The notes: generated by a model from the letters alone, not told the origin. A stretch of DNA of 64,000 bases from Leptothrix sp. (in: b-proteobacteria) (GCA_013822685.1 PNKV01000008.1:62001-126000), one strand, 5' to 3'. Shown: positions 8,208 to 17,127, numbered from the stretch's first letter. Numbers and translations are program-made.

Positions 8208-8558
8208 TCAGCGAACGACTTGGCGCGGTGGTGGGGTGGGAGTGTCGATAAGCGCCGACTGGACAGCGCTGCTGAGTGAAGGCCAGCCCTGTTGCACAGG
8301 CTTGGGAAGCGAGAGCTTGCTCAGACGCTCGATGAGGTCATACAACGGCACACAGATGCCGACGAACGTCAGAAGACACAAGGACAAGCCAACCAGCGCG
8401 GCCCCAGCCATGACCACCACCACAACGCTTGAAACTGCCGTGGGGCCGAGCACCGAACTCAGAAAGAACGAGACCACTGCGCACGACAGCGCCACCAAGC
8501 TGACGCAAAACGCGAAAGCCAGGTGGGCCGTGTTGAGTTGTCGAGCGAGGGAAAGCAT
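8208..8558 (-). CDS. Small membrane protein of the plasmid-like block
   Basis: Protein of 116 residues with two strongly hydrophobic segments (about residues 12-35 and 42-72) and a proline-rich cytoplasmic-type tail (PTPPPRQ). No family recognised. It lies between tRNA-Pro and the HTH-repA pair, on the same strand, with a weak ribosome binding site. It may be an accessory gene of the integrated replicon, or a chance open frame. The length and clean hydrophobic pattern favour a real gene. Confidence 0.45.
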   Translation of the reverse strand: MLSLARQLNTAHLAFAFCVSLVALSCAVVSFFLSSVLGPTAVSSVVVVVMAGAALVGLSLCLLTFVGICVPLYDLIERLSKLSLPKPVQQGWPSLSSAVQSALIDTPTPPPRQVVR

Positions 8559-8726
8559 CGTTTCGGAACTGCTTAGAGTTGCAGCGAACGATACAGAAGA
8601 CTGTGGCGCCAGTCAAACAAGTCTTGCGACACTGGCGCGACAGTGAAGGCCGATATTTACTCTAAATCGCCATGAATGCCGATTCGGAGCCATATCGATA
8701 AGTTATTGATTTTAAATGGGAAATTA

Positions 8727-8803
8727 TGGTCGGGGTGAGAGGATTCGAACCTCCGGTCTCTACGTCCCGAACGTAGCGCTTTACCAGACTAAGCTACACC
8801 CCG
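8727..8803 (-). tRNA. tRNA-Pro (anticodon CGG)
   Basis: The reverse strand folds into a full cloverleaf. The acceptor stem is CGGGGTG with CACCCCG and the anticodon stem is CTACG with CGTAG. The loop TTCGGGA gives anticodon CGG, and the T loop is TTCGAAT. Discriminator A and a genomically encoded CCA follow. The 3' end points at the plasmid-like block, a classical integration target position. Confidence 0.95.
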
Positions 8804-8828
8804 CCGTGTGACCCCGATGCGAGGCCGA

Positions 8829-9812
8829 TCAGGACGATCGGTGCACCGAATCAGCCGACAATTGTAGCAACGCATCCCTGTAAATCGATGCGGGCAAGGC
8901 CACCAAGCAGCCCTCGGCCAGGCGCGCCTGCTCCTCGGCCGCCTCGCGCGTGGCCTGCAGCGCCCCGGTCGTTTTGACGATGTCCACGATCTGTGCCATG
9001 CGCTCCACTTCACCGTGGATGATGGCGTTGCGGATCATCTCGCGCTGCTCAGGGGTGCCGCGCTGCATGGCCACCAGCAAGGGCAAGGTGGGCTTGCCTT
9101 CACGCAGATCGTCACCAATGTTTTTACCCAGTTCGGCCGTGCTGCCTTCGTAGTCCAGCAGGTCATCGATCAGCTGAAACGCCGTGCCCAAGGTGCGCCC
9201 GTACGAAGCGCAAACTTCTTCCACCTCGGGCGTCGCGTCCATGATCACCGCGCCCAGGCGGGCGCTGGCCTCGAACAGCTTGGCGGTCTTGTACTCGATC
9301 ACCTTGAGGTAATCGTCCACCGAGATGTCGGGGTCATGCATGTTCATCAACTGCAGCACCTCGCCCTCGGCGATCACATTGGTCGCGTCGGCCAGCACTT
9401 CCATCACGCGCAGGCGGTTGGTCGTGACCATCATCTGGAAAGCGCGCGAGTATAAAAAGTCGCCCACCAGCACACTGGCCGCGTTGCCAAACATGGCGTT
9501 GGCCGTCTGGCGGCCACGCCGCAGGTTCGACTCATCCACCACGTCATCGTGCAACAGCGTGGCCGTGTGGATGAACTCCACCACCGCCGCCAGTTCATGG
9601 CGCTGCGAGGAGTTGTTGCCCAGCGCCCGCGCGATCAGCAACAACAGCATGGGGCGGATGCGTTTGCCGCCCGCATTCACGATGTAGTTGGAGATCTGGT
9701 TGACCAGCGCCACCTTGGACGACAGCCTTTGGTGGATGACCTGGTCCACCTCGGCCATGTCAGGGGCCATCAGGCTGCGGTAGTTCACGGTGGGGGTGGA
9801 AGTGGCTGACAC
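8829..9812 (-). CDS. ispB: Octaprenyl diphosphate synthase
   Basis: Polyprenyl synthase of 327 residues that elongates farnesyl diphosphate with isopentenyl diphosphate to make the ubiquinone side chain. Both aspartate-rich motifs are intact: DDVVD at residues 89-93 in HTATLLHDDVVDE and DDLLD at 216-220 in FQLIDDLLDY. GGKRIRP is at 49-55. The frame stays open far upstream, but the family N-terminus begins with SATSTPTVNYRSL. GTG at 9812 is therefore the likely start, with an ATG at 9770 as the alternative. It lies between tRNA-Pro and the divergent ubiH, another ubiquinone gene. Confidence 0.93.
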   Translation of the reverse strand: MSATSTPTVNYRSLMAPDMAEVDQVIHQRLSSKVALVNQISNYIVNAGGKRIRPMLLLLIARALGNNSSQRHELAAVVEFIHTATLLHDDVVDESNLRRGRQTANAMFGNAASVLVGDFLYSRAFQMMVTTNRLRVMEVLADATNVIAEGEVLQLMNMHDPDISVDDYLKVIEYKTAKLFEASARLGAVIMDATPEVEEVCASYGRTLGTAFQLIDDLLDYEGSTAELGKNIGDDLREGKPTLPLLVAMQRGTPEQREMIRNAIIHGEVERMAQIVDIVKTTGALQATREAAEEQARLAEGCLVALPASIYRDALLQLSADSVHRSS

Positions 9813-9906
9813 GCTGGACAAGGTTGGAGTGCGGTAATCGGTGATTATAGGAACCCCCTTTGCTTGGGCCCCAACAGCGCGACAATGCCCATTCAGGAGC
9901 ACCACG

Positions 9907-11199
9907 ATGACCACCATTGAAGACACCGCTGTGACAAACCCACCGCTGGCCCACGCTGGCCTGTCGGTGGCCATCATTGGCGCTGGCCCGGCGGGCTTGG
10001 CCTTGGCCCTGCAAGCCGCCCAGGCCCTGCCCCAGGCCCGCATCACCGTGTTCGATGCGCGCCCGGCGGACAAGGATGTCTCGGGTGATCCGCGCACCCT
10101 GGCCCTGTCTCTGGGCAGTGTGCAAGAGCTGGAACGCATGGGCGTGTGGACCGCCATCCAGGCCCGCCAGCACGTGGCGCCCATCCGGGCCGTGCACGTG
10201 TCTCAACAGCAACCCACCGTGCTGTGGCCCGGCCGCGATCAACCGGCCGTCACCATCAGCGCGGCCGAGCAGGGCGTGCCCCAGCTGGGTGCCGTGGTCA
10301 GCTATGGCACCCTGGTGGCGCCGATGCAGGCCGCCTGGGCCCAGGCTACCGCCCGCGAACCGCATCGCCTGCTGATGCGGTTCGGCACCCCGGTCAAGGG
10401 GCTCAAGCCCGTGCCAGGGGGCGTGGAGGTCGATGCCGAAATCGCTGAATCCTTTGACCTGGCCGTGGTGGCCGAAGGCGGCGTGTTTGCCGACCAACCC
10501 AGCTTGCAGTGGCCACAAGGCTTCAGCCGCGACTATGCCCAAACCGCCTGGGTAGGCCAGGTCCTGCTGAATGAAGACAGCGAAGCAGGGGTGGCCTATG
10601 AACGCTTCACGCCGTCCGGCCCTGCCGCCTTGCTGCCCCTGACCGATGGCGCCGTGGTGCCCGGTGGGCCCAGCGGCCGGCGTGCCGCCTTGGTGTGGTG
10701 CGTGCAGCGCGACGACGATCCTGTGCGCGACCTGACCGATGCCCAGCGGCTGGTGGTGCTGAACACGATTTTTCATGAACGCGTGGGCACGATCCACCAG
10801 GTGTCGGCCTTGAAGGCTTTCCCATTGGGGCTGAACGCCCACCGCACGCTGGTGAACGATGGCGCGCTGGTGCGCATTGGCAACGCGGCGCAAACACTGC
10901 ACCCAGTGGCCGGGCAAGGCTTGAACCTCGGCCTGCGCGATGTGCACGAACTGCTGTCGGCGATCAAGGGCGCCAGCGTGGCAGGGAAGGTGGATGTGGC
11001 CGCCGCCCTGCGGCACTTTCAGCGCCGCCGTCAGCCCGACCGCTGGGCTTTGATCGCGGGCACGGATTTTTTGGCCCGCAGCTTCACGTGGCCCGCGCCC
11101 ATTCTGGCAACGGCCCGTGGCATGGGCTTGGGGGCCATGCAGTTGCTGGGCCCGTTGAAACACCGGTTGGCCCGAACCATGATGTTCGGCCTGCGCTGA
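9907..11199 (+). CDS. ubiH: FAD-dependent ubiquinone biosynthesis hydroxylase
   Basis: Flavoprotein of 430 residues of the UbiH/UbiF/VisC family, which hydroxylates the ring of ubiquinone precursors. The N-terminal dinucleotide-binding motif is IIGAGPAGLALALQA (about residues 22-36). The second FAD motif appears as GNAAQTLHPVAGQGLNLG, where the N after the first G replaces the usual D; this variant is common in UbiH-type members. The true start is the ATG at 9907, after CAGGAGCACC. The frame is open 22 codons further back. It is divergent from ispB, which fits shared control of ubiquinone synthesis. The exact ring position cannot be set from sequence. Confidence 0.88.
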   Translation: MTTIEDTAVTNPPLAHAGLSVAIIGAGPAGLALALQAAQALPQARITVFDARPADKDVSGDPRTLALSLGSVQELERMGVWTAIQARQHVAPIRAVHVSQQQPTVLWPGRDQPAVTISAAEQGVPQLGAVVSYGTLVAPMQAAWAQATAREPHRLLMRFGTPVKGLKPVPGGVEVDAEIAESFDLAVVAEGGVFADQPSLQWPQGFSRDYAQTAWVGQVLLNEDSEAGVAYERFTPSGPAALLPLTDGAVVPGGPSGRRAALVWCVQRDDDPVRDLTDAQRLVVLNTIFHERVGTIHQVSALKAFPLGLNAHRTLVNDGALVRIGNAAQTLHPVAGQGLNLGLRDVHELLSAIKGASVAGKVDVAAALRHFQRRRQPDRWALIAGTDFLARSFTWPAPILATARGMGLGAMQLLGPLKHRLARTMMFGLR

Positions 11200-11210
11200 A
11201 TCAAATCAGA

Positions 11211-11345
11211 TCAACGGTTCAGGGCCACCATGGTGGACGCAAACTGCGCATTCACCTGAGAGGCCTCCACGTTGGACTGCAGGCCGTAAACCGCCCAGGC
11301 GGTCATGGCGGCAAACAAGGTGTTTTGCAGCAGCTTCTTGCGCAT
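11211..11345 (-). CDS. 44-residue secreted or membrane small protein, probably iron-regulated
   Basis: Short gene starting at ATG 11345 behind a strong AGAGGAGAG ribosome binding site and ending at 11211. The product starts MRKKLLQNTLFAAM and has one hydrophobic N-terminal segment that could be a signal peptide or membrane anchor. A short polar tail follows (NVEASQVNAQFASTMV). A Fur-box-like palindrome lies about 57 bases upstream. No family is recognised and the function is unknown. Strong translation signals and the regulatory palindrome argue that it is real. Confidence 0.65.
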   Translation of the reverse strand: MRKKLLQNTLFAAMTAWAVYGLQSNVEASQVNAQFASTMVALNR

Positions 11346-11401
11346 GGGTCTCTCCTCTGATTTAGCGGGCCGCCCTCGTGCAGCGGGACGACCTCATCTT
11401 A

Positions 11402-11418
11402 GGAAGAATGATTCTCCT
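11402..11418. promoter_or_regulatory. Fur-box-like palindrome upstream of the 44-residue gene
   Basis: On the minus strand the site reads AGGAGAATCATTCTTCC, close to the betaproteobacterial Fur core TGAGAATNATTCTCA. The dyad is centred on 11410, about 65 bases before the small gene's ATG. Iron repression is the natural reading but is inferred from sequence only. A C5 hairpin (CCCCC, 4-base loop, GGGGG) at 11437-11450 separates it from the upstream YkgJ-like gene. Confidence 0.5.
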
Positions 11419-11454
11419 TCCAAAGGCGTAACAAAACCCCCATAAGGGGGTAGT

Positions 11455-11784
11455 TCAGGGTTCACCCTGTTCAAAGTCCGCATCGCAGCCTTGGCCGGCG
11501 GCGATCACCCGGTGCGCCCAGCGCAGCCAGAGGCGCCGCAAAGGGCCCCAACTCATCCAACGGCCGGCCAAAAACCGGTCAGGGTCCACCAAGAGGCCAC
11601 ACCGGTAGGCCGAGGCGCCATCCGACCAGACCAGCGCGTCGCAAGCCCCTTGCCGGCGCCGGCTGATCAGCATGCCCACAGGGCACGGCTCGACCAGGCA
11701 GCACACGCCGCAACCATTGCACGGCGCGCCCACGGCGGGCTTGGGCGGTGCCTCTGGGTGAATATGGATGACTTGGTGGTGCAT
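11455..11784 (-). CDS. YkgJ-like cysteine-cluster metal-binding protein
   Basis: Protein of 109 residues with an N-terminal cysteine cluster, [16 protein letters not shown] (about residues 22-37), and a later Cys in YRCGLL. This matches the YkgJ / zinc-or-iron-chelating family (CxxCxxC). Family members may bind an iron-sulfur cluster or a metal ion, and their roles are poorly known. The gene is divergent from proA by 31 bases and sits upstream of the Fur-box-preceded small gene. Confidence 0.75.
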   Translation of the reverse strand: MHHQVIHIHPEAPPKPAVGAPCNGCGVCCLVEPCPVGMLISRRRQGACDALVWSDGASAYRCGLLVDPDRFLAGRWMSWGPLRRLWLRWAHRVIAAGQGCDADFEQGEP

Positions 11785-11815
11785 GAATGGCCGGGGTTTG
11801 CGACAATCTTGCCTT

Positions 11816-13123
11816 ATGAACACCGCGCAGACCACCTCCCCCGCCGCCGACCAACCGGTTGACCAGTACATGACCGCCGTGGGCCAGGCCGCCCGCGCGG
11901 CCGCCACCTTGATGGCCGCGGCGTCCACCGCCGCCCGCAACAACGCGCTGCTGGCGCTGGGCCGGCTGATCCGCGAACAAGCCGCGTCCCTCAAAACAGA
12001 CAACGTCCAGGACGTGTCCAAGGCGCAGGCCAATGGCCTGAGCGAGCCGATGGTCGACCGCCTGCGCCTGACCGACAAGGTCATCGAGACCATGGCGCAA
12101 AGCTGTGAACAGGTCGCCGCCCTGCCCGACCCTGTGGGCGAGATGACCAACCTGCGCCAGCGCCCCACCGGCATCACCGTGGGCCAGATGCGCGTGCCCA
12201 TCGGCGTGTTCGGCATGATTTTCGAGAGCCGCCCCAACGTGACCATCGAGGCCGCCTCGCTGGCCATCAAGAGTGGCAACGCCTGCGTGCTGCGGGGCGG
12301 CTCCGAAGCCATCCACTCCAACCTGGCCTTGTGGAAGCTGGTGCAAGACGCCCTGGTCGAGGCCGGCCTGCCCGCCACCGGCGTGCAACTGGTGCAGACC
12401 ACCGACCGCGCCGCCGTGGGCCAACTCATCACCATGCCCCAGTACGTGGACGTGATCATCCCGCGCGGCGGCAAAGGCCTGATCGAACGCATCAGCGCGG
12501 AGGCCAAGGTGCCTGTCATCAAGCACCTGGATGGCAACTGCCACACCTACGTCGATGCCGAGGTGGACCTGGCCCTGGCCGTGAAGGTGACCGACAACGC
12601 CAAGACGCAAAAATACAGCCCATGCAACGCCACCGAATCGCTGCTGGTGCATGCCAAGCAGGCCACCGCCTTCTTGCCCCTGATCGGCAAGGTGTTCGCC
12701 GACAAGGGCGTGGAGATGCGCGCCGATGCCCGCGCCAAGGCCATCCTGGCTGATGTGCCCGGCGCCAAGGTGGTCGACGCCACCGAGCAGGATTGGTTCG
12801 AGGAATACCTCGCGCCCGTGATCGCCGTGAAGGTGGTCGATTCGCTGGACGAGGCCATCGCGCACATCAACCGCTATGGCTCGCACCACACCGATGCGAT
12901 CCTGACCACCAACCACCCCAACGGCATGCGCTTCATCCGCGAGGTGGATTCGGCCAGCGTGATGATCAACGCGTCCACGCGCTTCGCCGATGGCTTCGAG
13001 TTCGGCCTGGGCGCCGAAATCGGCATCAGCACCGACAAGTTCCACGCGCGCGGCCCGGTGGGCCTGGAGGGCCTGACTTCCTTGAAATACGTGGTGCTGG
13101 GCCAGGGCGAAGTGCGCTCCTGA
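11816..13123 (+). CDS. proA: Gamma-glutamyl phosphate reductase
   Basis: Enzyme of 435 residues. It reduces gamma-glutamyl phosphate to glutamate semialdehyde with NADPH, the second step of proline synthesis. The aldehyde-dehydrogenase-type catalytic cysteine is in KYSPCNATE near residue 270. The substrate-loop region [16 protein letters not shown] and the stretch [13 protein letters not shown] are also typical. Length matches the family. The start at ATG 11816 is chosen from the conserved beginning; the frame is open 16 codons further upstream. It is followed 9 bases later by a TauE-type exporter gene. Confidence 0.95.
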   Translation: MNTAQTTSPAADQPVDQYMTAVGQAARAAATLMAAASTAARNNALLALGRLIREQAASLKTDNVQDVSKAQANGLSEPMVDRLRLTDKVIETMAQSCEQVAALPDPVGEMTNLRQRPTGITVGQMRVPIGVFGMIFESRPNVTIEAASLAIKSGNACVLRGGSEAIHSNLALWKLVQDALVEAGLPATGVQLVQTTDRAAVGQLITMPQYVDVIIPRGGKGLIERISAEAKVPVIKHLDGNCHTYVDAEVDLALAVKVTDNAKTQKYSPCNATESLLVHAKQATAFLPLIGKVFADKGVEMRADARAKAILADVPGAKVVDATEQDWFEEYLAPVIAVKVVDSLDEAIAHINRYGSHHTDAILTTNHPNGMRFIREVDSASVMINASTRFADGFEFGLGAEIGISTDKFHARGPVGLEGLTSLKYVVLGQGEVRS

Positions 13124-13132
13124 TCATCCTGC

Positions 13133-13915
13133 ATGCTTGAGCTGACGCCGGCCAACGTCGGCCTGATGCTGCTGGCGTCAGGCGCCGCCGGGCTGGTGGA
13201 CGCGATCGTGGGGGGCGGGGGCCTGATCATGGTGCCCTCCTTGTTCGGCTTGTTCCCGCAAGCCTTGCCCGCCACCTTGCTGGGTACCAACAAGGCCGCG
13301 TCCGTCTGGGGCACGGCGTGGGCGGCCTGGCGGTTTTCCAAGCAAGTGAGCTTGCCGTCGTCGCGCTTGTTGGGTGCCATCGTGGCCGCCCTGATCGGCG
13401 CGGTGCTGGGCGCTTGGCTGGCCACCCGGGTGCCGGCCTCGCAGTTCAGGGCCGCGCTGCCGGTGGTGCTGTCGCTGGTGTGGGCCTACACCCTGTGGCG
13501 CAAAGACTTGGGCCGCCACCACACGCCGCATTGGTCTGCCCGCACCGAGAACCTGCTGGCCACCCTGCTGGGTGCCACAGTCGGGTTTTACGATGGCCTG
13601 TTTGGCCCGGGCACCGGCAGTTTCTTTGTCTTCGCGCTGGTGCGCGGCCTGGGCTGGGATTTCCTGCACGCCAGCGCGGGCGCCAAACGCCTGAACTTCG
13701 CCACCAACGTGGCCGCGCTGGCCTGGTTCGTCCCCCACGGGCATGTGGACTGGGCCCTGGCCTTGCCGATGGCGGTGACCAACGTGGCAGGCAGCAGCCT
13801 GGGCACTCGCCTGGCATTGCGCCATGGCACGGGCTTCGTGCGCATGGTGTTCCTGGTGGTGGTCGGCGCCTTGATCCTCAAGACGGCGTGGGATGCCTGG
13901 GGCGCCTTACTTTGA
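13133..13915 (+). CDS. TauE/SafE-family membrane exporter
   Basis: Integral membrane protein of 260 residues with about eight hydrophobic helices. It matches the TauE/SafE family through LVDAIVGGGGLIMVPSLFGL near the N-terminus and the repeated motif GFYDGLFGPGTGSFF at mid-protein. The family moves sulfite, sulfoacetate or other organic anions across the inner membrane. The substrate here is unknown. It starts 9 bases after proA and may be co-transcribed. Its 3' end overlaps the convergent beta-propeller gene by 9 bases. Confidence 0.85.
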   Translation: MLELTPANVGLMLLASGAAGLVDAIVGGGGLIMVPSLFGLFPQALPATLLGTNKAASVWGTAWAAWRFSKQVSLPSSRLLGAIVAALIGAVLGAWLATRVPASQFRAALPVVLSLVWAYTLWRKDLGRHHTPHWSARTENLLATLLGATVGFYDGLFGPGTGSFFVFALVRGLGWDFLHASAGAKRLNFATNVAALAWFVPHGHVDWALALPMAVTNVAGSSLGTRLALRHGTGFVRMVFLVVVGALILKTAWDAWGALL

Positions 13916-15121
13916 CGCGGGGCCGCTGTAGTTCATCCAGCCAATCGTCTTCGCATTGAGGCTCTGGATGAAGAGCTTGCCGTCCAACTCGGTGGCCGCC
14001 GTGGTTTCAGGGTAGGCGCCACTCGGGTCCTGCAAGTCATCCACCACCTTGCCAGACTCATCAACAGCCACGATGTGGCCGTAAGCCTTGGGCACCGGCC
14101 ACAAGAAGCGCGGCAGGCGCAAGGTCAGGGTGCGGATGATGGGGTGCTCAGCCGCGAAGTCGATCACCGGGCTGCGGGGTTTGGTCAAGCCTACCCACAG
14201 GCGGCCCTGCTCACCGGCCACCAGGTTGTCGGGGAAGCCCGGCAGGTTGTCCACCAGCACCGTGGCCGCGCCCTGGCTGAGGGCATTGGCCAAGGTCGGC
14301 GTGTTCATCATGCCCTGGGTGGCGCGCGTCAACGTCAGCTTGGCCAGGTCGATCTTGAGGATGCGGTAGGTGCCGGTTTCCGACAAGTACATGGTCTTGC
14401 CGTCTCTCGAAAACGCCAGGCCATTGGGGAAGCACAAGCCCGACAAGGCCACGCGCGACTTCAAGGACACCGGGTCTGCGGCAATCAACCGGCCGGTGCA
14501 GCTGTGCTCGATGATGTCCAGCACGCTGGCTTCCAGGGTGCTTTTCCACTCGACCACGCCAAAGCGGCGGCTGGCATCGGTCAGCCACAAGGTGCCATCG
14601 GCGCCCACCTTCACGGCATCCGGATAGCGAAGGGGGTCGCCGGCCACCGGGTCATCCACCTTGGTGAGCAAGGCCTCGACCTTGGCGCTGGCGCCGCTGC
14701 CTTCAATGCGCAACAGGCCCTTGATGCCATCGGCCACCAGCACACGGCCCTGCGCATCGACGTCCACGCCCAAGGGCCGTCCGCCCGTGTTGGCCAGCAC
14801 CTGGCGGGTTTTGCCGTCGGGGCTGAACTTGAGCACATCGCCGTTGAACAGGCCGGTGTACAACCAGCCGTCGTGAGCGGCGATGTGTTCGGGGCCCGTC
14901 TGGCCGGCTCCCAAAGTGATTTGTTGCAACCCGGCCAGCTTCTGGTTGGGGGCGTGAGGGCCCACGTAACCCAGGTCGGCGGGTGCTTTCCAGGCCACCG
15001 GATCGGCCGGAACAGGCCAGAACGCCAAGTAGGCCACCAGGGCCGCCACCGGGGTGGCCCAAGAGGCCAGCCAACTGAAGCGGCCACGTTGCGGCCCGCG
15101 ACTTGATGGGATCACACTCAC
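13907..15121 (-). CDS. Membrane-anchored SMP-30/strictosidine-synthase-like beta-propeller
   Basis: Protein of 404 residues with one N-terminal membrane segment (about residues 15-37, WLASWATPVAALVAYLAFWP) and a periplasmic six-bladed beta-propeller of the SMP-30/gluconolactonase/strictosidine synthase group. Blade repeats show as LYTGLFNGDVLKFSPDGKT and GRVLVADGIKGLLRI. The core region around FPNGLAFSRDGKTMYLSET is typical. Enzymes in this group hydrolyse lactones or esters, but many members are uncharacterised. GTG at 15121 is the first start; no other start is clearly better. The gene is convergent with the exporter gene. Confidence 0.8.
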   Translation of the reverse strand: MSVIPSSRGPQRGRFSWLASWATPVAALVAYLAFWPVPADPVAWKAPADLGYVGPHAPNQKLAGLQQITLGAGQTGPEHIAAHDGWLYTGLFNGDVLKFSPDGKTRQVLANTGGRPLGVDVDAQGRVLVADGIKGLLRIEGSGASAKVEALLTKVDDPVAGDPLRYPDAVKVGADGTLWLTDASRRFGVVEWKSTLEASVLDIIEHSCTGRLIAADPVSLKSRVALSGLCFPNGLAFSRDGKTMYLSETGTYRILKIDLAKLTLTRATQGMMNTPTLANALSQGAATVLVDNLPGFPDNLVAGEQGRLWVGLTKPRSPVIDFAAEHPIIRTLTLRLPRFLWPVPKAYGHIVAVDESGKVVDDLQDPSGAYPETTAATELDGKLFIQSLNAKTIGWMNYSGPASK

Positions 15122-15206
15122 TTGCGAACTCCAGCCACCCCATCAACAGAGGCTATTGATTTTATTGAATCGATTGAATATACAAAACAGAACGGGACCG
15201 CGATGA

Positions 15207-15221
15207 TGAGAACAATTCTCA
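15207..15221. promoter_or_regulatory. Fur-box-like palindrome upstream of the DUF2061 gene
   Basis: TGAGAACAATTCTCA is a near-perfect dyad that differs by one base from the Fur core TGAGAATNATTCTCA. It ends 13 bases before the ATG at 15235, so a bound repressor would block transcription or translation initiation. It is the second Fur-like site in the window. Confidence 0.45.
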
Positions 15222-15234
15222 ACGGAGCGCGACC

Positions 15235-15441
15235 ATGGCCAAAACCGCCACTTTTGGATTGATGCACATCGGCACCTCATTCACCGTGACCTATGCGATC
15301 ACCGGCAGCATCAGCGTGGCCGGGATCGTGACCTTTGTCGAGCCACTGGTCAACACGGTGATGCACTACTTTTTCGACAAATACTGGGACCAGGTCCCAG
15401 CCTGGGCTCACTTCTCGACGAAAGCGCGCTCGATCACGTAA
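15235..15441 (+). CDS. DUF2061 small membrane protein
   Basis: Protein of 68 residues matching the DUF2061 family of small integral membrane proteins. Two hydrophobic segments are visible: FGLMHIGTSFTVTYAITG (about residues 7-24) and a second ending in FVEPLVNTVMHYFFDKYWD. The VEPxxNTxxxYFxxKxW pattern is the family signature. Function is unknown. A Fur-like palindrome overlaps its promoter region, and AACGGAGCG serves as ribosome binding site. The last 34 bases overlap the convergent fpr gene. Confidence 0.85.
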   Translation: MAKTATFGLMHIGTSFTVTYAITGSISVAGIVTFVEPLVNTVMHYFFDKYWDQVPAWAHFSTKARSIT

Positions 15442-16184
15442 TCGCCCGGCTCGCCTTGCGAAGGCGAGATGTGGAAGCCGCGTGCATCGAGGATCTTGCA
15501 CAGATCCGTCAGCATGGAGGGGCTGCCGCACATCATGGCGCGGTCGGTGGCGGGGTTCAATGGCGGCAGGCCGATGTCGGCGGCCATCTTGCCGTTCTCG
15601 ATCAGGTCGGTCAGGCGGCCCTGGTTGCGGAACTCTTCGCGCGTCACCAAGGGGTAGTAAATCAGCTTGTCGCGCACCAGGTCGCCCAGCAACTCGTGGT
15701 CGGGCAGGTCGTCCTTGATGAAGTCGTGGTAGGCCAGCTCGCTCTTGTAGCGAACGCCGTGCACCAGCACCACTTTGTCAAACTTCTCGTAGGTGTACGG
15801 GTCCTGGATGATGCTCATGAAAGGCGCCAGGCCGGTGCCGGTGCCAAACAGGTACAGGTTCATGGCGGGCTTGAGGTCATCGACTACCAGCGTGCCCACG
15901 GCCTTGCGGCTAACCAACAGCTTGTCGCCCACCTTCAGGTGCTGCAAGCGCGAGGTCAAGGGGCCGTCCTGCACCTTGATGCTCAAGAATTCGAGGTGCT
16001 CTTCGTAGTTGGCGCTGGCCACGCTGTAAGCGCGCATCAAGGGCTTGCCGTTGACTTCCAGGCCAATCATCACAAAATGGCCGCTGGCAAAGCGCAGGGC
16101 GGGATCGCGCGTGGTCCGAAACGTGAACAGCGTGTCGTTCCAGTGGTTGACGTGGGTAACAGTTTCTGTATTGAAAGCGGCCAT
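15408..16184 (-). CDS. fpr: Ferredoxin/flavodoxin-NADP+ reductase
   Basis: FAD enzyme of 258 residues that passes electrons between NADPH and ferredoxin or flavodoxin. The FAD motif RAYSVAS is at about residues 51-57 (MRAYSVASANYEEHLEF). The NADP-binding glycine motif is LFGTGTGLAPFMSI, and MCGSPSMLTDL and the C-terminal VIERAFVEK are typical of bacterial Fpr. ATG at 16184 is chosen because the conserved N-terminus (MAAFNTETVTHV) starts there with AGGA upstream. The frame itself stays open to 16406. It is divergent from queC. Confidence 0.92.
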   Translation of the reverse strand: MAAFNTETVTHVNHWNDTLFTFRTTRDPALRFASGHFVMIGLEVNGKPLMRAYSVASANYEEHLEFLSIKVQDGPLTSRLQHLKVGDKLLVSRKAVGTLVVDDLKPAMNLYLFGTGTGLAPFMSIIQDPYTYEKFDKVVLVHGVRYKSELAYHDFIKDDLPDHELLGDLVRDKLIYYPLVTREEFRNQGRLTDLIENGKMAADIGLPPLNPATDRAMMCGSPSMLTDLCKILDARGFHISPSQGEPGDYVIERAFVEK

Positions 16185-16363
16185 GACCAGGTTCCTGCAA
16201 GGCCCGCATTCGTGCAGGCCGGACTCTCGAAAACCCTCTATTGTCGCCCAGCTTTGGGGCCCCTGCCAACCGTGCGCGACACCTACCCCTGAACTCCGGG
16301 GATTTGATCCGCTATGCTGGCCGGTTGCGTCCTGCCCCGCCTGCCACCAAGTTGCTCTTCGCC

Positions 16364-17101
16364 ATGCCCGCCGCCACTGACACCCACGCCGCCTTTGCCG
16401 ACCCACGCGCCGCCCTGGTGGTGTTCTCGGGCGGGCAGGATTCCACCGCTTGCCTGGCCTGGGCCCTGAGCCGCTTCAGCCGCGTTGAAACCATCGGCTT
16501 TGATTACGGCCAGCGCCACCGTGTTGAACTGGACTGCCGCGAACCGGTTCGCCAGGCCGTGGCCAGCGCTTTTCCAGCGTGGGCGGGCCGGCTCGGCCAA
16601 GACCATGTGCTGGACCTCGCCCTGCTGGGCCAGATCTCGGACACCGCCCTGACCGAAGACCGGGCCATTGAAATGCAGTCCAACGGACTGCCCAACACCT
16701 TCGTGCCCGGCCGCAACCTGCTGTTCCTGACTTTCGCAGCGTCCGTGGCCTACCGCCGCGGTCTGAACGTGCTGGTGGGCGGCATGTGCGAGACCGACTA
16801 CTCCGGCTACCCCGATTGCCGCGACAACACCCTCAAAGCCCTGCAAGTGGCGCTCAGCCTGGGGCTGGCCGCGCCCATGACGGTGGAAACGCCGTTGATG
16901 TGGCTGACCAAGGCGCAAACCTGGGCCCTGACCGACCAGTTGGGTGGCGCCGCCCTGAACGACATCATCGTGGAGCACACGCACACCTGCTACCTGGGCG
17001 ACCGCACACAGCGCCACGCCTGGGGATACGGCTGCGGCCACTGCCCCGCCTGCCAATTGCGCCGCGAAGGCTTTGAGCAGTGGACTGCTACGATTGATTG
17101 A
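16364..17101 (+). CDS. queC: 7-cyano-7-deazaguanine synthase
   Basis: Enzyme of 245 residues that converts 7-carboxy-7-deazaguanine to preQ0 with ATP and ammonia, on the path to queuosine in tRNA. The ATP-pyrophosphatase P-loop is SGGQDSTA (residues 22-29). A C-terminal zinc site is formed by the cysteines in CYLGDRT and [11 protein letters not shown]. Length fits the family. ATG at 16364 is chosen from the conserved start, although the frame opens at 16241. No other queuosine genes lie nearby. It is followed closely by lemA. Confidence 0.93.
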   Translation: MPAATDTHAAFADPRAALVVFSGGQDSTACLAWALSRFSRVETIGFDYGQRHRVELDCREPVRQAVASAFPAWAGRLGQDHVLDLALLGQISDTALTEDRAIEMQSNGLPNTFVPGRNLLFLTFAASVAYRRGLNVLVGGMCETDYSGYPDCRDNTLKALQVALSLGLAAPMTVETPLMWLTKAQTWALTDQLGGAALNDIIVEHTHTCYLGDRTQRHAWGYGCGHCPACQLRREGFEQWTATID

Positions 17102-17127
17102 ACGCAACGGCTTGGGAGGCCACGACT

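Noticed and set aside
8727..8803. Attachment-site direct repeat of the tRNA-Pro 3' end bordering the plasmid-like block
   Set aside because: No second copy of the tRNA end sequence was found by eye between 1 and 8.7 kb; a search is needed.
9813..10184. N-terminal extension of ispB to 10184
   Set aside because: The extension lies over the divergent ubiH start and has no relation to the polyprenyl synthase family.
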